A program made the position numbers and the translations under genes. 64,000 bases of DNA from Agrobacterium rubi TR3 = NBRC 13261 (GTDB lineage: Bacteria > Pseudomonadota > Alphaproteobacteria > Rhizobiales > Rhizobiaceae): contig NZ_BBJU01000003.1 of NCBI RefSeq assembly GCF_000739935.1, forward strand, positions 62,001 to 126,000, read 5' to 3'. Shown here one piece after another: positions 17,386 through 27,143 of the stretch. Every line of letters starts with the position of its first letter. The stretch's first letter is position 1. The notes under the pieces are model-generated. The model did no database searches. It was not told where the DNA came from and saw nothing but the letters and a program-made list of their open reading frames with translations.

Positions 17386-18408
17386 ATGAACGACCCCTTT
17401 AAACAAGGCGGAGACGCAAGGAAAGTCCTGATTGCCGGAGACGACGCCGAAGGCCGCCTCGATGCATGGCTGGCAGCCGAGGTCGGTGGCGATCTGTCGC
17501 GCAGCCGCATCAAGGCGCTGATCGAGCAGGGCGCAGTTTTTCTCGATGGAAAACCCATCACCGAGCCAAAGAAGAAGGTGCATCCGGGCGACCGCATCGA
17601 GATCACCATGCCGGAGCCGGAAGACCCGGAGCCCAAGGGTGAGGATATTCCACTTGACGTTGAGTATGAGGACGAAGACCTCATCGTGCTTTTAAAGCCA
17701 CCTGGCCTCGTCGTGCATCCCGGTGCCGGCAACTGGACGGGTACGTTGGTCAACGCGCTGATCCACCATTGCGGTGACAGTCTTTCCGGCATCGGAGGGG
17801 TCAAGCGCCCCGGCATCGTGCACCGTCTGGACAAGGAAACCAGCGGTGTGATGGTCGTTGCCAAAAACGACAATGCTCATCGCAAGCTGGCCGCACAATT
17901 TGCCGACCACGGACGGACCGGGCCGCTGGAGCGTGCCTATAAGGCGATCGTCTGGGGCCGCCCCAAGACCCTGCGCGGTACCATCGATGCGGCTCTGGGG
18001 CGCGGAGCCGACCGCACCAAGCGTGCCGTCAAGCGCGAAGACACGGACGATGCGCGCGAGGCCATCACCCACTACGAGGTGGTCGAGCGCTATCATGAAA
18101 AGCCGGATGCGACCTGCCTGGCCTCACTGGTGGAGTGTCGTCTCGAAACCGGCCGCACCCATCAGATCCGCGTTCATATGTCCCATATCGGCCATCCGCT
18201 GATCGGTGACCCTGAATATGGCGCGGCCTTCCGCACCAAGGCCAATCTGTTGCCGGACGAGGCAAAAGAAGTCGTCAACCGGTTCCCGCGGCAGGCTTTG
18301 CATGCCTATCTTCTTGCTTTCGAACACCCCCGCACGGGCGAGGTCATGGAGTTCGAAACGGATATGCCAGACGACATGGAAGAGCTGGCGCAGGCACTTC
18401 GAGGCTAA
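17386..18408 (+). CDS. rluD: RluA-family pseudouridine synthase, RluD-like
   Basis: A 340-residue rRNA pseudouridine synthase. An S4 RNA-binding domain (SRSRIKALIEQGAVFLDGKP, about residues 37-57) is followed by the catalytic domain with GIVHRLDKETSGVMVVAKN, where the Asp is the nucleophile. Further motifs are ETGRTHQIRVHMSHIGHPLIGD. Length and the S4 domain favour the RluD subgroup (23S rRNA helix 69) over RluA. The start is the ATG at 17386. Confidence 0.9.
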   Translation: MNDPFKQGGDARKVLIAGDDAEGRLDAWLAAEVGGDLSRSRIKALIEQGAVFLDGKPITEPKKKVHPGDRIEITMPEPEDPEPKGEDIPLDVEYEDEDLIVLLKPPGLVVHPGAGNWTGTLVNALIHHCGDSLSGIGGVKRPGIVHRLDKETSGVMVVAKNDNAHRKLAAQFADHGRTGPLERAYKAIVWGRPKTLRGTIDAALGRGADRTKRAVKREDTDDAREAITHYEVVERYHEKPDATCLASLVECRLETGRTHQIRVHMSHIGHPLIGDPEYGAAFRTKANLLPDEAKEVVNRFPRQALHAYLLAFEHPRTGEVMEFETDMPDDMEELAQALRG

Positions 18409-18697
18409 AACTGCCCAAATACAAACACAGTCGCTCTGGGAGACATCGCCTCCCAGAGGAACTTTTGGCGCCGGAAATTTCGGTAAGCATTAAATTACGC
18501 TTCCACATTAGTTTATGATAATTACTTAAATAACGATCTATTTTACTGTCTCATTTTCGCTTCAATTAATCCTACTTTTTTGCAATGCAATAAATCGTCC
18601 AGTCGAAGTCAGTATTGCCTCTGAAGATACACTACCGAGGATTGAAATCTGCTTTGCAACCTGTTCGTTAGAATGCACAAACCAGGGATTGAGCGCC
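18409..18697. other. AT-rich intergenic region with a terminator-like hairpin
   Basis: This 289-base gap is clearly more AT-rich than its flanks. It contains a perfect 9-bp hairpin (CTCTGGGAG / CTCCCAGAG, 18434-18458) with a seven-base loop, a plausible terminator for the pseudouridine synthase gene. I see no coding frame with a ribosome-binding site in the rest. It probably holds the promoter of the next gene. Confidence 0.5.
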
Positions 18698-19480
18698 ATG
18701 AATGTCAATGACCGTAAATTCATCTTTCATGATCTTCAAAAAATAGAAGGTTATATTGATCCGCCTGACGCTCTTGTCTTTACCTCGCTGCTGCATGCCC
18801 AGCAGAAAAGGTCGTTCGAGGGAGGCGTTGCCGAGATCGGTGTGTTCTATGGCCGTTCTTATTTCCTTCTGCGCAAGGCGGTGGGCAATGATGGCCGGGT
18901 TCTTGCCGTCGACCTGTTCGACCTCGAAGATGGCGATGGGGAATGCCGCCAGTACGAGCGCTTTCTCGATAACGGCAAGCGGCTCGATCTCAGGGTCGAT
19001 GAAGACCTCGTCATCAAGGGCGACAGCACTCAGCTCAATCCTGACGTGGTGCTCGAAAAGGTCGGAAAGGTTCGTTTTTTCAGCATTGACGGCGGCCATA
19101 TGCTGCGCCACGTGCTGGCCGACAGTAAGCTGGCGATGGAGGTTCTGGCCGACCACGGCGTGATTGCCTTTGACGACACGTTCAATCCGCAATGGCCCGA
19201 AGTGACCGTCGGTGTCGCTGACTTCCTGCGCGAAACGGGCGACGAATTCAGCGCCTTTTGCATGACGAAATACAAGACCTATGTCTGCCGGCGCGAGTAC
19301 CACGAGTATTATCAGCAGGTCGTCCTGCAGTCACCGGAATTGCTGGCCTTCGATCACGTGGAAACGGAGTTTCTGGGCTCAAAGGTCACGCGTCTGCATA
19401 ACCCCATGGGTCGCCGGATGATTTATGAGTTGATGATCCGTTCGGGCTTAACGAATTTTTCGGAACGAATTTATCGTTGA
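18698..19480 (+). CDS. Class I SAM-dependent methyltransferase-like protein
   Basis: A 260-residue protein resembling the TylF/Methyltransf_24 group. It shows a glycine-containing motif I in GGVAEIGVFYGRSYFLL (about 45-61), the acidic end of strand 2 in VLAVDLFD and a metal/substrate motif FFSIDGGHMLRHVLAD then GVIAFDDTFNPQWPEV. The C-terminal 80 residues are not recognised. The start at 18698 has AGGGA ten bases upstream. It has no operon partner and sits after an AT-rich gap, so the substrate (possibly a sugar or small molecule) is unknown. Confidence 0.68.
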   Translation: MNVNDRKFIFHDLQKIEGYIDPPDALVFTSLLHAQQKRSFEGGVAEIGVFYGRSYFLLRKAVGNDGRVLAVDLFDLEDGDGECRQYERFLDNGKRLDLRVDEDLVIKGDSTQLNPDVVLEKVGKVRFFSIDGGHMLRHVLADSKLAMEVLADHGVIAFDDTFNPQWPEVTVGVADFLRETGDEFSAFCMTKYKTYVCRREYHEYYQQVVLQSPELLAFDHVETEFLGSKVTRLHNPMGRRMIYELMIRSGLTNFSERIYR

Positions 19481-19541
19481 TCTGTTTTTAAACCAACATG
19501 GAAGCAGGTTATTCGATAACGCGCGTTTGAATTGCGCGCGC

Positions 19542-19570
19542 TTGAAACGTGAGTTTCCAATACATATTTA
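19542..19570 (+). promoter_or_regulatory. Candidate rpoH promoter
   Basis: TTGAAA and TATTTA hexamers are spaced by 17 bases, about 95 bases before the rpoH start. The -35 part also reads CTTGAAA, the heat-shock-type -35, so self-regulation is possible. Motif reading only. Confidence 0.35.
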
Positions 19571-19662
19571 TCACATGGGTTCGTGCGGGGTCGGAGTTCG
19601 ACACGCAATTTTGGTTCGCCTGAGACGGGAACCAGCCTGGAACATAGATAAGGGGGTGCTTT

Positions 19663-20565
19663 ATGGCCCGCAACAGTTTGCCTTCGATTACTGCCGGTGA
19701 AGCCGGTCTGAACCGATATCTCGATGAAATCCGCAAGTTTCCGATGCTGGAGCCGCAAGAGGAATACATGCTCGGCAAACGTTATGCCGAGCATGGCGAC
19801 CGTGATGCCGCGCATCGGCTGGTGACGAGCCACCTGCGTCTCGTCGCCAAGATCGCCATGGGTTACCGCGGCTACGGCCTGCCGATCGGCGAAGTCGTAT
19901 CCGAGGGCAATGTCGGCTTGATGCAGGCCGTCAAGAAGTTCGATCCGGAGCGCGGCTTCCGTCTTGCGACCTATGCGATGTGGTGGATCAAGGCCTCCAT
20001 TCAGGAATACATTCTGCGCTCCTGGTCGCTGGTGAAGATGGGAACGACCGCCAATCAGAAGCGTCTGTTCTTCAATCTGCGTCGTTTGAAGGGCAAGATT
20101 CAGGCCATCGATGAGGGTGATCTGAAGCCCGAGCATGTGACCGAGATTGCGACCAAGCTTCAGGTATCCGAGGAAGAAGTCATCTCCATGAACCGCCGTC
20201 TGCACGGCGATGCGTCATTGAACGCGCCGATCCGCGCGGCGGAAGGCGAAGCAGGGCAGTGGCAGGACTGGCTGGTGGATGATCACGAGAGCCAGGAAAC
20301 CGTGCTCATCCAGCAGGATGAACTAGAGACTCGCCGCCGCATGCTCAGCAAGGCCATGGGGGTGCTGAACGAGCGTGAGCGCCGCATTTTCGAAGCCCGT
20401 CGTCTGTCCGAAGACCCGGTGACGCTGGAAGATTTGTCCACCGAGTTCGATATCAGCCGTGAACGCGTTCGCCAGATCGAGGTCCGTGCCTTCGAGAAGG
20501 TTCAAGAGGCGGTGCAGAAGGAAGCGCTCGAAGCTGCCAAGGCTTTGCGGGTGGTCGACGCATAA
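19663..20565 (+). CDS. rpoH: RNA polymerase sigma-32 factor RpoH
   Basis: A 300-residue heat-shock sigma factor. Region 2 is clear in SHLRLVAKIAMGYRGYGLP, GNVGLMQAVKKFDPERGFRLATYAMWWIKA. The RpoH box, which distinguishes sigma-32 from sigma-70, is present as NQKRLFFNLRRLK (about residues 128-140). Region 4.2 ends in the helix-turn-helix FDISRERVRQIEVRAFEK. Rhizobia usually carry more than one rpoH paralogue; I cannot say which this is. It is transcribed alone and ends at a strong terminator. Confidence 0.95.
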   Translation: MARNSLPSITAGEAGLNRYLDEIRKFPMLEPQEEYMLGKRYAEHGDRDAAHRLVTSHLRLVAKIAMGYRGYGLPIGEVVSEGNVGLMQAVKKFDPERGFRLATYAMWWIKASIQEYILRSWSLVKMGTTANQKRLFFNLRRLKGKIQAIDEGDLKPEHVTEIATKLQVSEEEVISMNRRLHGDASLNAPIRAAEGEAGQWQDWLVDDHESQETVLIQQDELETRRRMLSKAMGVLNERERRIFEARRLSEDPVTLEDLSTEFDISRERVRQIEVRAFEKVQEAVQKEALEAAKALRVVDA

Positions 20566-20598
20566 AGCGTGTTCCGACCAACTCTCCGTCACCAATAA

Positions 20599-20632
20599 AA
20601 AAGGCCCCGGATGGATCCACCCGGGGCCTTTT
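20599..20632. terminator. Strong bidirectional terminator between rpoH and the membrane protein gene
   Basis: Arms AAAAGGCCCCGG and CCGGGGCCTTTT enclose a ten-base loop. The A and T tails make it work on both strands, serving the two convergent genes. Confidence 0.85.
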
Positions 20633-20670
20633 CGTTTGTCTGGCGCTGCTGATGCAGCCCTGATTACTGA

Positions 20671-22914
20671 TTACTGATTGGTGGCAGGTGCAGCGGCACT
20701 CCATTCGCGCAGCGCCGTGTCGAAGGCGGCCTTGCCATCGGCACCCTTTTGCAGGGTCAGAAGCGCGCGGCGACCGTTGCGATAGGACACCGGAATGTCG
20801 ATCCAGTCACGGGTGCGCATCAGTTCCAGATTGGTCTTGAGCGCATCCGGGAAGTCATTCAGCGCGATCATATGAAAATCGTCGGTGATCTTGGCTGGAA
20901 CCGCAATCAGGGCGTTACCACGATCCTGCTCGGTGCTCTTCATAGCAATGCGCTGAACGCTGTCGATTGCGCCGCCTTCGAAACCGGGACCTACCGAGAA
21001 GACGATCTCGACCAGATGGCTGGCGGGCAGGGACGGGTCGGTGTTGCGCTTGAAGGTGATGAGAGCGCTCAGGCCGCGGCCGGGGATGGTGATCTGGCCC
21101 TGAACGGTGGACGACGGCTTGCCTTCGGCATCCGCTTCGTTCTGTAGCGACCAGGACACCGTACCTTCGATTGCGGTCGGCACGGTCTGACCGAGAACTT
21201 CTTCGTAGAGGAACATGCGGTGACCTGACGCAGCAGCGGCGGCCTGCTGGGCAGGCGCTGCCTGTCCGGCTGGGGGCGTTGCCGTTCCGGCTGCCGCAGG
21301 AGGCGTCTGTGCGCCCGCTTCCGGTGCAGCTTCCGTCTGCTGATAAACGGACTGGCCTTCAGCCGTGGCCGGTTGACCATTGGCGCCTGGGCCTGCGCCC
21401 TCGTCTTTTTCCGTGCCGTCAGCCAGAAGCCGCTGCGTGAACTTTGTGCCTGTGACAGAGCCATCATCGATCGGCGGGGTGCCCGATGCGGCTGGCTGCT
21501 GACCTGTGGTGCCGGTTTGCGCTGGCGGTGTTGTCGTCGCTGGCGTGTTAGCTGGTGCTGACGCCGTTTCGGTCGATGGTGTTGATGTCGTGCTGGTGCC
21601 GGTCTGGGCCGACTGTACCAGCCCACCGACCATATCGTTCAGCGTATCGCGATTGACCCACAATGCATAGGCACCGCCTGCGAGCAGAACGACGCCGCAC
21701 AAGCCTAAAACCATGCCCGCATAGTTGCGTTTCTGCTTTTTCTTGGTCCTGTAAGCAGACGCCGGAATGCCGTCAGCGGAGATGCCGGAATCGAAGTCAC
21801 TTTTGGTGGCATTACCCGCGTTGGTGCTGGAGGTGCCATCGTAACCGATCAGGTCTTCCAGATCGTCCCAAGGTGTGCGTTCCTTGTCGTCCTTCTTGCC
21901 AGCCTGCGGCGCGAAGGGGTCTTCGTCTGCACGGGGTAGGCTCGGACCGTTTTTTGCCGTCAGGTCGAGCGACGTGTCCTGGAAATAGGTCGAGTAATCC
22001 TCGACAACGGCCGGAGACTGCTTTTGTGCGTCATTCTTCTGGTCTGGATAACGATTGTCATCATCTGCGAAAGCCGGGGCTTCGCCGAAGTGAACGTCAT
22101 CGTTGCGCTGATCGGCGCGGGGCTCGTCAGTGGCGACATCCTGATAATAGGGTGAGGGTGCCGAGTAGCTCGCATCATAGGGCTGCGGCGTGTTCTTGTG
22201 GAAAACGTCCCTGTCATCGGCATGGTGCACCGGTTCCTGATGAAGGTCTTCCACAGGCTGATGCGCCGGCTCTTCGGTCTGGTGGGCGTAACGCTCTTCT
22301 TCCGGCGTGTCCTGTCCAACCCAATTGTGATGGGCGTGGTCTTCATCATCGACGGTGACGGGTGCGGGCTCTGCCTCAGGCTCTGGGGTGTAGCGTGCCT
22401 CTTCCGTGGCCGTCGTGAAATAGGTCGGCGCCTCGGGCTCGCGGTGGACGTATTCTTCTACCGGCTCGACATAGCGTTCTTCGGCCTTCGGCTCTTCGTG
22501 GTATGTCTCATACGCGACGGGAGCAGGTTCGACCGGCGCATAATGCTGCGGCTCTTCCGGGGCAGGCTCTTCCTCATGGACGCGCTGTTCTTCAGCAACG
22601 GTTTCTTCGTAATATGGCGAGGAAACATCCGGTGCTGGCGGGGCGGCAACGGGTACTGCTGCCACGTCGAAATCGTCTTCGTCATCCTCGATGGCGGGAA
22701 GCGCCTCGGAATATTCGCCCTCGACTTCGGCGATGGCAGTGTCCAGCTTGAGGATTTGCCGCTTCAGCAGCTCTTCCGGCGGGCGCGGCTTCATGTTTTC
22801 AAGCTGGCGCACGACCGCGCTACGCGCCTTGTCGTACACCTTCACCCGGTTTTCGGGGGTATTGTTCGCCAAGCCATCCACGGCCTTGCGAATGACTGCT
22901 ACAAAATCCGCCAT
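20671..22914 (-). CDS. Large membrane protein with long acidic disordered region, function unknown
   Basis: A 747-residue protein. The N-terminal 70 residues are a helical domain (MADFVAVIRKAVDGLANN). Residues about 75-395 are low-complexity, rich in Glu, Pro, His and Tyr with repeated PEEP/EPxPE-like blocks. A single transmembrane helix lies at about 399-420 after a KKKQKR stop signal. A Thr/Pro/Gln/Ala-rich linker then leads to a folded, presumably periplasmic domain of about 190 residues at the C-terminus. The start at 22914 (ATG) is preferred over GTG at 22920. It lies just upstream of purA's end. I know of homologues in rhizobia only as hypothetical proteins. A role in envelope or polar organisation is a guess. 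Confidence 0.82.
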   Translation of the reverse strand: MADFVAVIRKAVDGLANNTPENRVKVYDKARSAVVRQLENMKPRPPEELLKRQILKLDTAIAEVEGEYSEALPAIEDDEDDFDVAAVPVAAPPAPDVSSPYYEETVAEEQRVHEEEPAPEEPQHYAPVEPAPVAYETYHEEPKAEERYVEPVEEYVHREPEAPTYFTTATEEARYTPEPEAEPAPVTVDDEDHAHHNWVGQDTPEEERYAHQTEEPAHQPVEDLHQEPVHHADDRDVFHKNTPQPYDASYSAPSPYYQDVATDEPRADQRNDDVHFGEAPAFADDDNRYPDQKNDAQKQSPAVVEDYSTYFQDTSLDLTAKNGPSLPRADEDPFAPQAGKKDDKERTPWDDLEDLIGYDGTSSTNAGNATKSDFDSGISADGIPASAYRTKKKQKRNYAGMVLGLCGVVLLAGGAYALWVNRDTLNDMVGGLVQSAQTGTSTTSTPSTETASAPANTPATTTPPAQTGTTGQQPAASGTPPIDDGSVTGTKFTQRLLADGTEKDEGAGPGANGQPATAEGQSVYQQTEAAPEAGAQTPPAAAGTATPPAGQAAPAQQAAAAASGHRMFLYEEVLGQTVPTAIEGTVSWSLQNEADAEGKPSSTVQGQITIPGRGLSALITFKRNTDPSLPASHLVEIVFSVGPGFEGGAIDSVQRIAMKSTEQDRGNALIAVPAKITDDFHMIALNDFPDALKTNLELMRTRDWIDIPVSYRNGRRALLTLQKGADGKAAFDTALREWSAAAPATNQ

Positions 22915-22984
22915 AAGCACTTTCTCGTCGAGGCCAATGACGTTCTGGCCCGATATGGTTTATGAAACTTGATCGCTGAGGACA

Positions 22985-24283
22985 TTAATCCTCAAATGGA
23001 TCAGTCACAAGTATTGTGTCATCCCGCTCAGGGCTGGTGGAGAGCAGAGCGACAGGCGCCCCGATCAGCTCTTCGACCTGACGGACATATTTGATAGCTT
23101 GAGCAGGCAAATCCGCCCATTTACGGGCACCGACGGTGGATTCTTTCCAACCTTCAAGCGTGACGTAGATCGGCTCGACGCGGGCCTGCGCGCCCTGGCT
23201 TGCCGGAAGATGGTCGATTTCTTGACCGTCCAGCTTGTAGCCGACGCAAATCTTCAGCTCTTCCAAGCCATCGAGAACGTCTAGTTTGGTCAGCGCAATG
23301 CCGGTGATGCCGTTGGTTGCGACGGACTGGCGGACCAGCGCTGCGTCAAACCATCCGCAACGGCGCTTGCGACCTGTCACGGTGCCGAATTCGTGGCCTT
23401 TTTCCCCCAGGAACTGGCCGACTTCGTCATGCAGTTCCGTCGGGAAAGGGCCTTCGCCAACGCGGGTCGTGTAAGCCTTGGTGATGCCGAGAATATAACC
23501 GAGCGAGCCCGGCCCCATGCCGGAACCAGCCGCTGCCTGTCCGGCCACGGTATTGGACGAGGTCACATAGGGGTATGTGCCGTGGTCGATATCGAGCAGC
23601 GAGCCTTGCGCGCCTTCAAACAGAATGCGGGCACCGGCGCGACGCTTCTTGTCGAGCAGCAGCCAGACAGTTTCGCTGAATGGCAGGATCTGATCGGCAA
23701 CCGATGTCAGTTCCTGCATGATGGTTTCGTGGCTGACTTCGGCTGCACCAAAGCCACGGCGAAGGGCGTTGTGGTGTGTCAGAATGCGGTCGACCTTGGC
23801 CGAGAGCGCTTCCGTGTCTTCCAAATCCATGACGCGGATGGCGCGGCGGCCGACCTTGTCTTCATAGGCCGGGCCGATGCCACGACGGGTCGTGCCGATC
23901 TTGGTGCCGCTGTTAGAGGCGGCGTCTTCGCGCATGCCGTCCAGTTCGCGGTGCAGGGAGAGGATCAGCGTGGCATTGTCGGCAATGCGCAGGTTCTCAG
24001 GCGTGACCTTTACACCCTGAACGTCGAGACGGCCGATTTCGGCAATCAATGCATGCGGATCGACGACGACGCCGTTGCCGATGACGGCAAGCTTGCCCGG
24101 GCGCACGACACCGGAAGGCAGAAGCGACAGCTTGTAGCTGACGCCATCGATCACAAGCGTATGACCGGCATTGTGACCACCCTGATAGCGCACGACAACG
24201 TCAGCGCGTTCGGATAGCCAGTCTACGATCTTACCCTTGCCTTCATCGCCCCACTGCGAGCCGACCACCACGACATTCGTCAT
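22985..24283 (-). CDS. purA: Adenylosuccinate synthetase
   Basis: A 432-residue GTP-dependent enzyme that joins IMP and aspartate in the first step of AMP synthesis. The N-terminal [12 protein letters not shown]-loop with the catalytic Asp, the GHNAGHT IMP-binding motif with its His, and the conserved [13 protein letters not shown] and [12 protein letters not shown] segments are all present. Full family length. It is transcribed towards the large membrane protein gene, with 70 bases between them. Confidence 0.98.
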   Translation of the reverse strand: MTNVVVVGSQWGDEGKGKIVDWLSERADVVVRYQGGHNAGHTLVIDGVSYKLSLLPSGVVRPGKLAVIGNGVVVDPHALIAEIGRLDVQGVKVTPENLRIADNATLILSLHRELDGMREDAASNSGTKIGTTRRGIGPAYEDKVGRRAIRVMDLEDTEALSAKVDRILTHHNALRRGFGAAEVSHETIMQELTSVADQILPFSETVWLLLDKKRRAGARILFEGAQGSLLDIDHGTYPYVTSSNTVAGQAAAGSGMGPGSLGYILGITKAYTTRVGEGPFPTELHDEVGQFLGEKGHEFGTVTGRKRRCGWFDAALVRQSVATNGITGIALTKLDVLDGLEELKICVGYKLDGQEIDHLPASQGAQARVEPIYVTLEGWKESTVGARKWADLPAQAIKYVRQVEELIGAPVALLSTSPERDDTILVTDPFED

Positions 24284-24503
24284 TTCTTGCTTTCCTGCTC
24301 CTGGCGTCGAAACGCCCCTAACTCAAACCCGCAAATCTATACTGCGTTGTTTTGCGGAAAGCGACCCTGTTTATGCGCCGAAACCTTGTTTTTCCGGCAC
24401 AATTCGGTTTGGCGCTGTCTGTTGAAGCGCGATCCGCGCTTGCCGAACGCGAATCGGCGGTGCAGAACAACGGTGGTTGTTGATCTGAAAGTCGAAGATT
24501 CCC

Positions 24504-25391
24504 GTGTCATCCAAAGCCTATCTTGTTTTGATCATCGCCACATTGTGCTGGGGTGGAAACGCCGTGGCGGGAAAAATGGCGGTTGGCCATATCAGCCCCA
24601 TGGTGCTGACATTTCTCAGATGGACGATCGCGGTGGCGATCATTACAGCGATTTCCTTGCCGCAGCTGGCTCGTGACTGGCCGGTCGTGAAAAAACGTCT
24701 GCCATACTTCTTTGCCTTGGGCGCTGTGGGTTACACCTGCTTCAACGCTGCACTCTATACAGCGCTGAAATACACTTCGGCTGTCAATGTCGCGGTCATT
24801 CAGGCGGTCATTCCAACGGTGATCTTCGCGTTCAACTTCGCGCTTTTTCGCACCCGTATCTCTGCCGCGCAAATCGTCGGTTTCGTCCTCACCATCAGCG
24901 GCGTGTCGCTTCTGGCATCGCATGGCGATCTCTCGTCGCTGCTGGCACTGGAGTTCAACGTTGGAGATGCGATCATGCTGCTCGCGGTTCTGTCCTATGC
25001 GATCTACACCGTCATGCTGCGGTGGAAGCCGAAGGTGAACTGGCGCACGCTGATGGCCATTCCGGCGATGGCTGCGATGATATCATCAGTTCCGCTGTTG
25101 TTGTGGGAGGTGTCGCAGGACGCGGCAATATGGCCGGATGCCAAGGGATGGATGATTGCGGCCTACACCGCGCTGTTTGCCTCTCTCATCGCGCAGATAT
25201 TCTTCATCTTGGGCGTCGAGCGCATCGGCCCCAACCGGGCCGGGCTGTTCATCAACCTGATCCCGGTGTTCGGGACCTTTCTCTCCGTGCTGATCCTGGG
25301 AGAGACGTTGCATCCCTATCAGATTCTCGCCCTTCTTCTGACGCTGGGTGGGATCGCGGTGGCAGAAAGAAAAAAACCGCCGCTTCCTTGA
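24504..25391 (+). CDS. EamA/DMT-family permease
   Basis: A 295-residue inner-membrane transporter with ten predicted helices in two EamA repeats. The first repeat begins LVLIATLCWGGNAVAGKMA, the typical DMT start; the second begins near residue 155. The start is a GTG at 24504. Members export or import small metabolites; the substrate is unknown. A hairpin spans its stop codon. Confidence 0.88.
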   Translation: MSSKAYLVLIIATLCWGGNAVAGKMAVGHISPMVLTFLRWTIAVAIITAISLPQLARDWPVVKKRLPYFFALGAVGYTCFNAALYTALKYTSAVNVAVIQAVIPTVIFAFNFALFRTRISAAQIVGFVLTISGVSLLASHGDLSSLLALEFNVGDAIMLLAVLSYAIYTVMLRWKPKVNWRTLMAIPAMAAMISSVPLLLWEVSQDAAIWPDAKGWMIAAYTALFASLIAQIFFILGVERIGPNRAGLFINLIPVFGTFLSVLILGETLHPYQILALLLTLGGIAVAERKKPPLP

Positions 25392-25402
25392 GGAAACGGC
25401 GG
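25370..25402 (-). terminator. Terminator of the small secreted protein gene
   Basis: CCGCCGCTTCC pairs with GGAAACGGCGG with one mismatch and a four-base loop. On the minus strand it is followed by a run of eight Ts, so it terminates the gene at 25434-25673. It overlaps the end of the convergent transporter gene. Confidence 0.7.
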
Positions 25403-25433
25403 CAAGTTGGTCATGATTCGAGAAGGGCTGTAG

Positions 25434-25673
25434 TTACCGCGCGGCCTGCGACTGATCGAAGCCAGTGAAATACTGATCGAGGGCGGACATGGCCTGCTGG
25501 CGGCTGACGTTGATCGTCTCTGCGCTGCTCAATGGCGCGGCAGATGCGACGACTTCCTGTTCGATGGCTGAAAATCCGCGGGCGAAACCGCCGGCGCCTG
25601 CCGCATCGGCATGGCTGGAGACAGAGGCGATCACGGTACCACAGATGGCAGCAGCAAAGAGTTTCTTCAGCAT
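25434..25673 (-). CDS. Small secreted protein, function unknown
   Basis: A 79-residue exported protein. The start MLKKLFAAAI at 25673 is preferred because GGGG lies upstream of it; the other ATG is six bases earlier. A signal peptide ends near SSHADAAG. The mature 55 residues are polar and helical with no cysteines. I do not recognise the family. Confidence 0.7.
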   Translation of the reverse strand: MLKKLFAAAICGTVIASVSSHADAAGAGGFARGFSAIEQEVVASAAPLSSAETINVSRQQAMSALDQYFTGFDQSQAAR

Positions 25674-25880
25674 TGTCATACCCCGTTTTTGAGCGTCAGC
25701 CAGCTTGGTGCCGGTCTTATCCGCGTTATCCTTTTGGCGTCGAATGTTTCGTCCGGGCCAGTGATCACGACATTACATGGCAGTGTTTTCAGGGGATTTA
25801 AGCCGATAGCTACAATTTTATCGGTCTTTAATTTTAATGCGATTTATCGCGGTTTTCTCAAAAAAAGCGCCGCAGTAAGC

Positions 25881-26987
25881 CTAATTTTGCTGCCCGGCCA
25901 TGATCTCGTGGGCGCGGTTTGCGAGGTTTTTCCGGCCGCTTGTGGCTGACGCGTTGGTAATGACGGAGGGAAGGGTCGAGGTCTCACCCTCCTGGGCGGC
26001 CGTCAAGGCGATCATGCGCGCGGCGATTTGGGAAATCTCGTTGCGGATGGCGTCGTCGTTGCCCGTGCCTTTGCCGTTCAGCAGACGTTCGGTCAAAGCA
26101 GTTCCCTGATTTCGGATGTCTTCGATTTCGCGTGCAATCTGCTCGGGCGTGACGATTGTCGCACCCAACTGGATCAAGGGCGTCGCAGTCTCAGCCGTGT
26201 CGATAGCGGCGCTCTCGCTGTTTCCAGCCATACGATCCTTCAGTCGGGCAACTTCCTGCGCGCGGCGTTCCAGCAGCATCTCGTTGTCGGCGTTGCGCGC
26301 AGCTTCGGTGGCCAGCTGTTCTTCGAGCCTTGCGATCTTGCGGCTTTCACGGGTCATCTGGTGGGCAGCTTCGCGATTCTTGGCGGCTGCCTCTTCCAAT
26401 TCTTTGGTGATCGTCTCGCGCTCTTTGCGCCAGGATGCGAGCTTGTGTTTGGCTTGCTCGACCTCGATATCGCGTGCCGATAGCGTGATCTTAAGGTCAT
26501 CGAGTTCGCGGGAGATGGCGCTGACGCGTCTGGTGAGATTGGAGATTTCCTGCGTGCGGGAGATCGCCGTTTCCTCGGCATCGCCCAAAGCGGCCTTCAG
26601 TCTTGCCGCTGCATCTTCGTGACGGCGCGACTTGGCGCGCAACTCGTTTGCTTCAAGCGTCATCGCTTCGAGTTGGCTCTTGAGCTCACGGGTTTCGGTC
26701 AGAAGCGCGGTGGTGTCGCTGAGTGCGCTGTCATTCCTGAATTTCAGAGAATGGGCTTTTTCACGCTCGACATCCAGTTCTTGGCGCGTGCGGGCGTTTT
26801 CTGCTGCGTAGAGCGCGCGCGCCATGTCTTTCTGCGCGCGCACTTCCTGCGGGCTGATCGGCATCGTCGCGCGCAGTCGCTTTTCCGTATAAACGACGAT
26901 CCGCCGATGGATCGATGGCGCCAACAGCGAAACGAGCAGAATGGCGGAGAGAAAACCGAGTCCGAAAAGAAGGGCGTATTCGATCAC
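25881..26987 (-). CDS. Membrane-anchored coiled-coil protein
   Basis: A 368-residue protein with an N-terminal transmembrane helix (about 3-25) and then a continuous charged helix. From about residue 55 to 260 it is rich in Glu, Arg, Lys and Ala with heptad spacing, so a long coiled coil. The last 90 residues are less regular and contain a predicted helix followed by Ser/Thr. A GTG at 26987 with GGAG before it is my preferred start; a GTG at 27002 is possible. The family is unnamed to me. Its placement next to an envelope protein and cell-cycle genes suggests an envelope or division role, which is inference. Confidence 0.75.
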   Translation of the reverse strand: MIEYALLFGLGFLSAILLVSLLAPSIHRRIVVYTEKRLRATMPISPQEVRAQKDMARALYAAENARTRQELDVEREKAHSLKFRNDSALSDTTALLTETRELKSQLEAMTLEANELRAKSRRHEDAAARLKAALGDAEETAISRTQEISNLTRRVSAISRELDDLKITLSARDIEVEQAKHKLASWRKERETITKELEEAAAKNREAAHQMTRESRKIARLEEQLATEAARNADNEMLLERRAQEVARLKDRMAGNSESAAIDTAETATPLIQLGATIVTPEQIAREIEDIRNQGTALTERLLNGKGTGNDDAIRNEISQIAARMIALTAAQEGETSTLPSVITNASATSGRKNLANRAHEIMAGQQN

Positions 26988-27143
26988 GCAGGTCGTCTCC
27001 ACTCACAAAGGGCAATGCGGGCCATCACTCAGGCTTTCCGACATTGCAGCCTGTTCACGACAGGCGTTCGATCATCTCACGGCAAACTTGCGCCAGACCT
27101 GATCGCGGATGCTAACTTTACGCGAAATCGCTGATAGTGCGAA

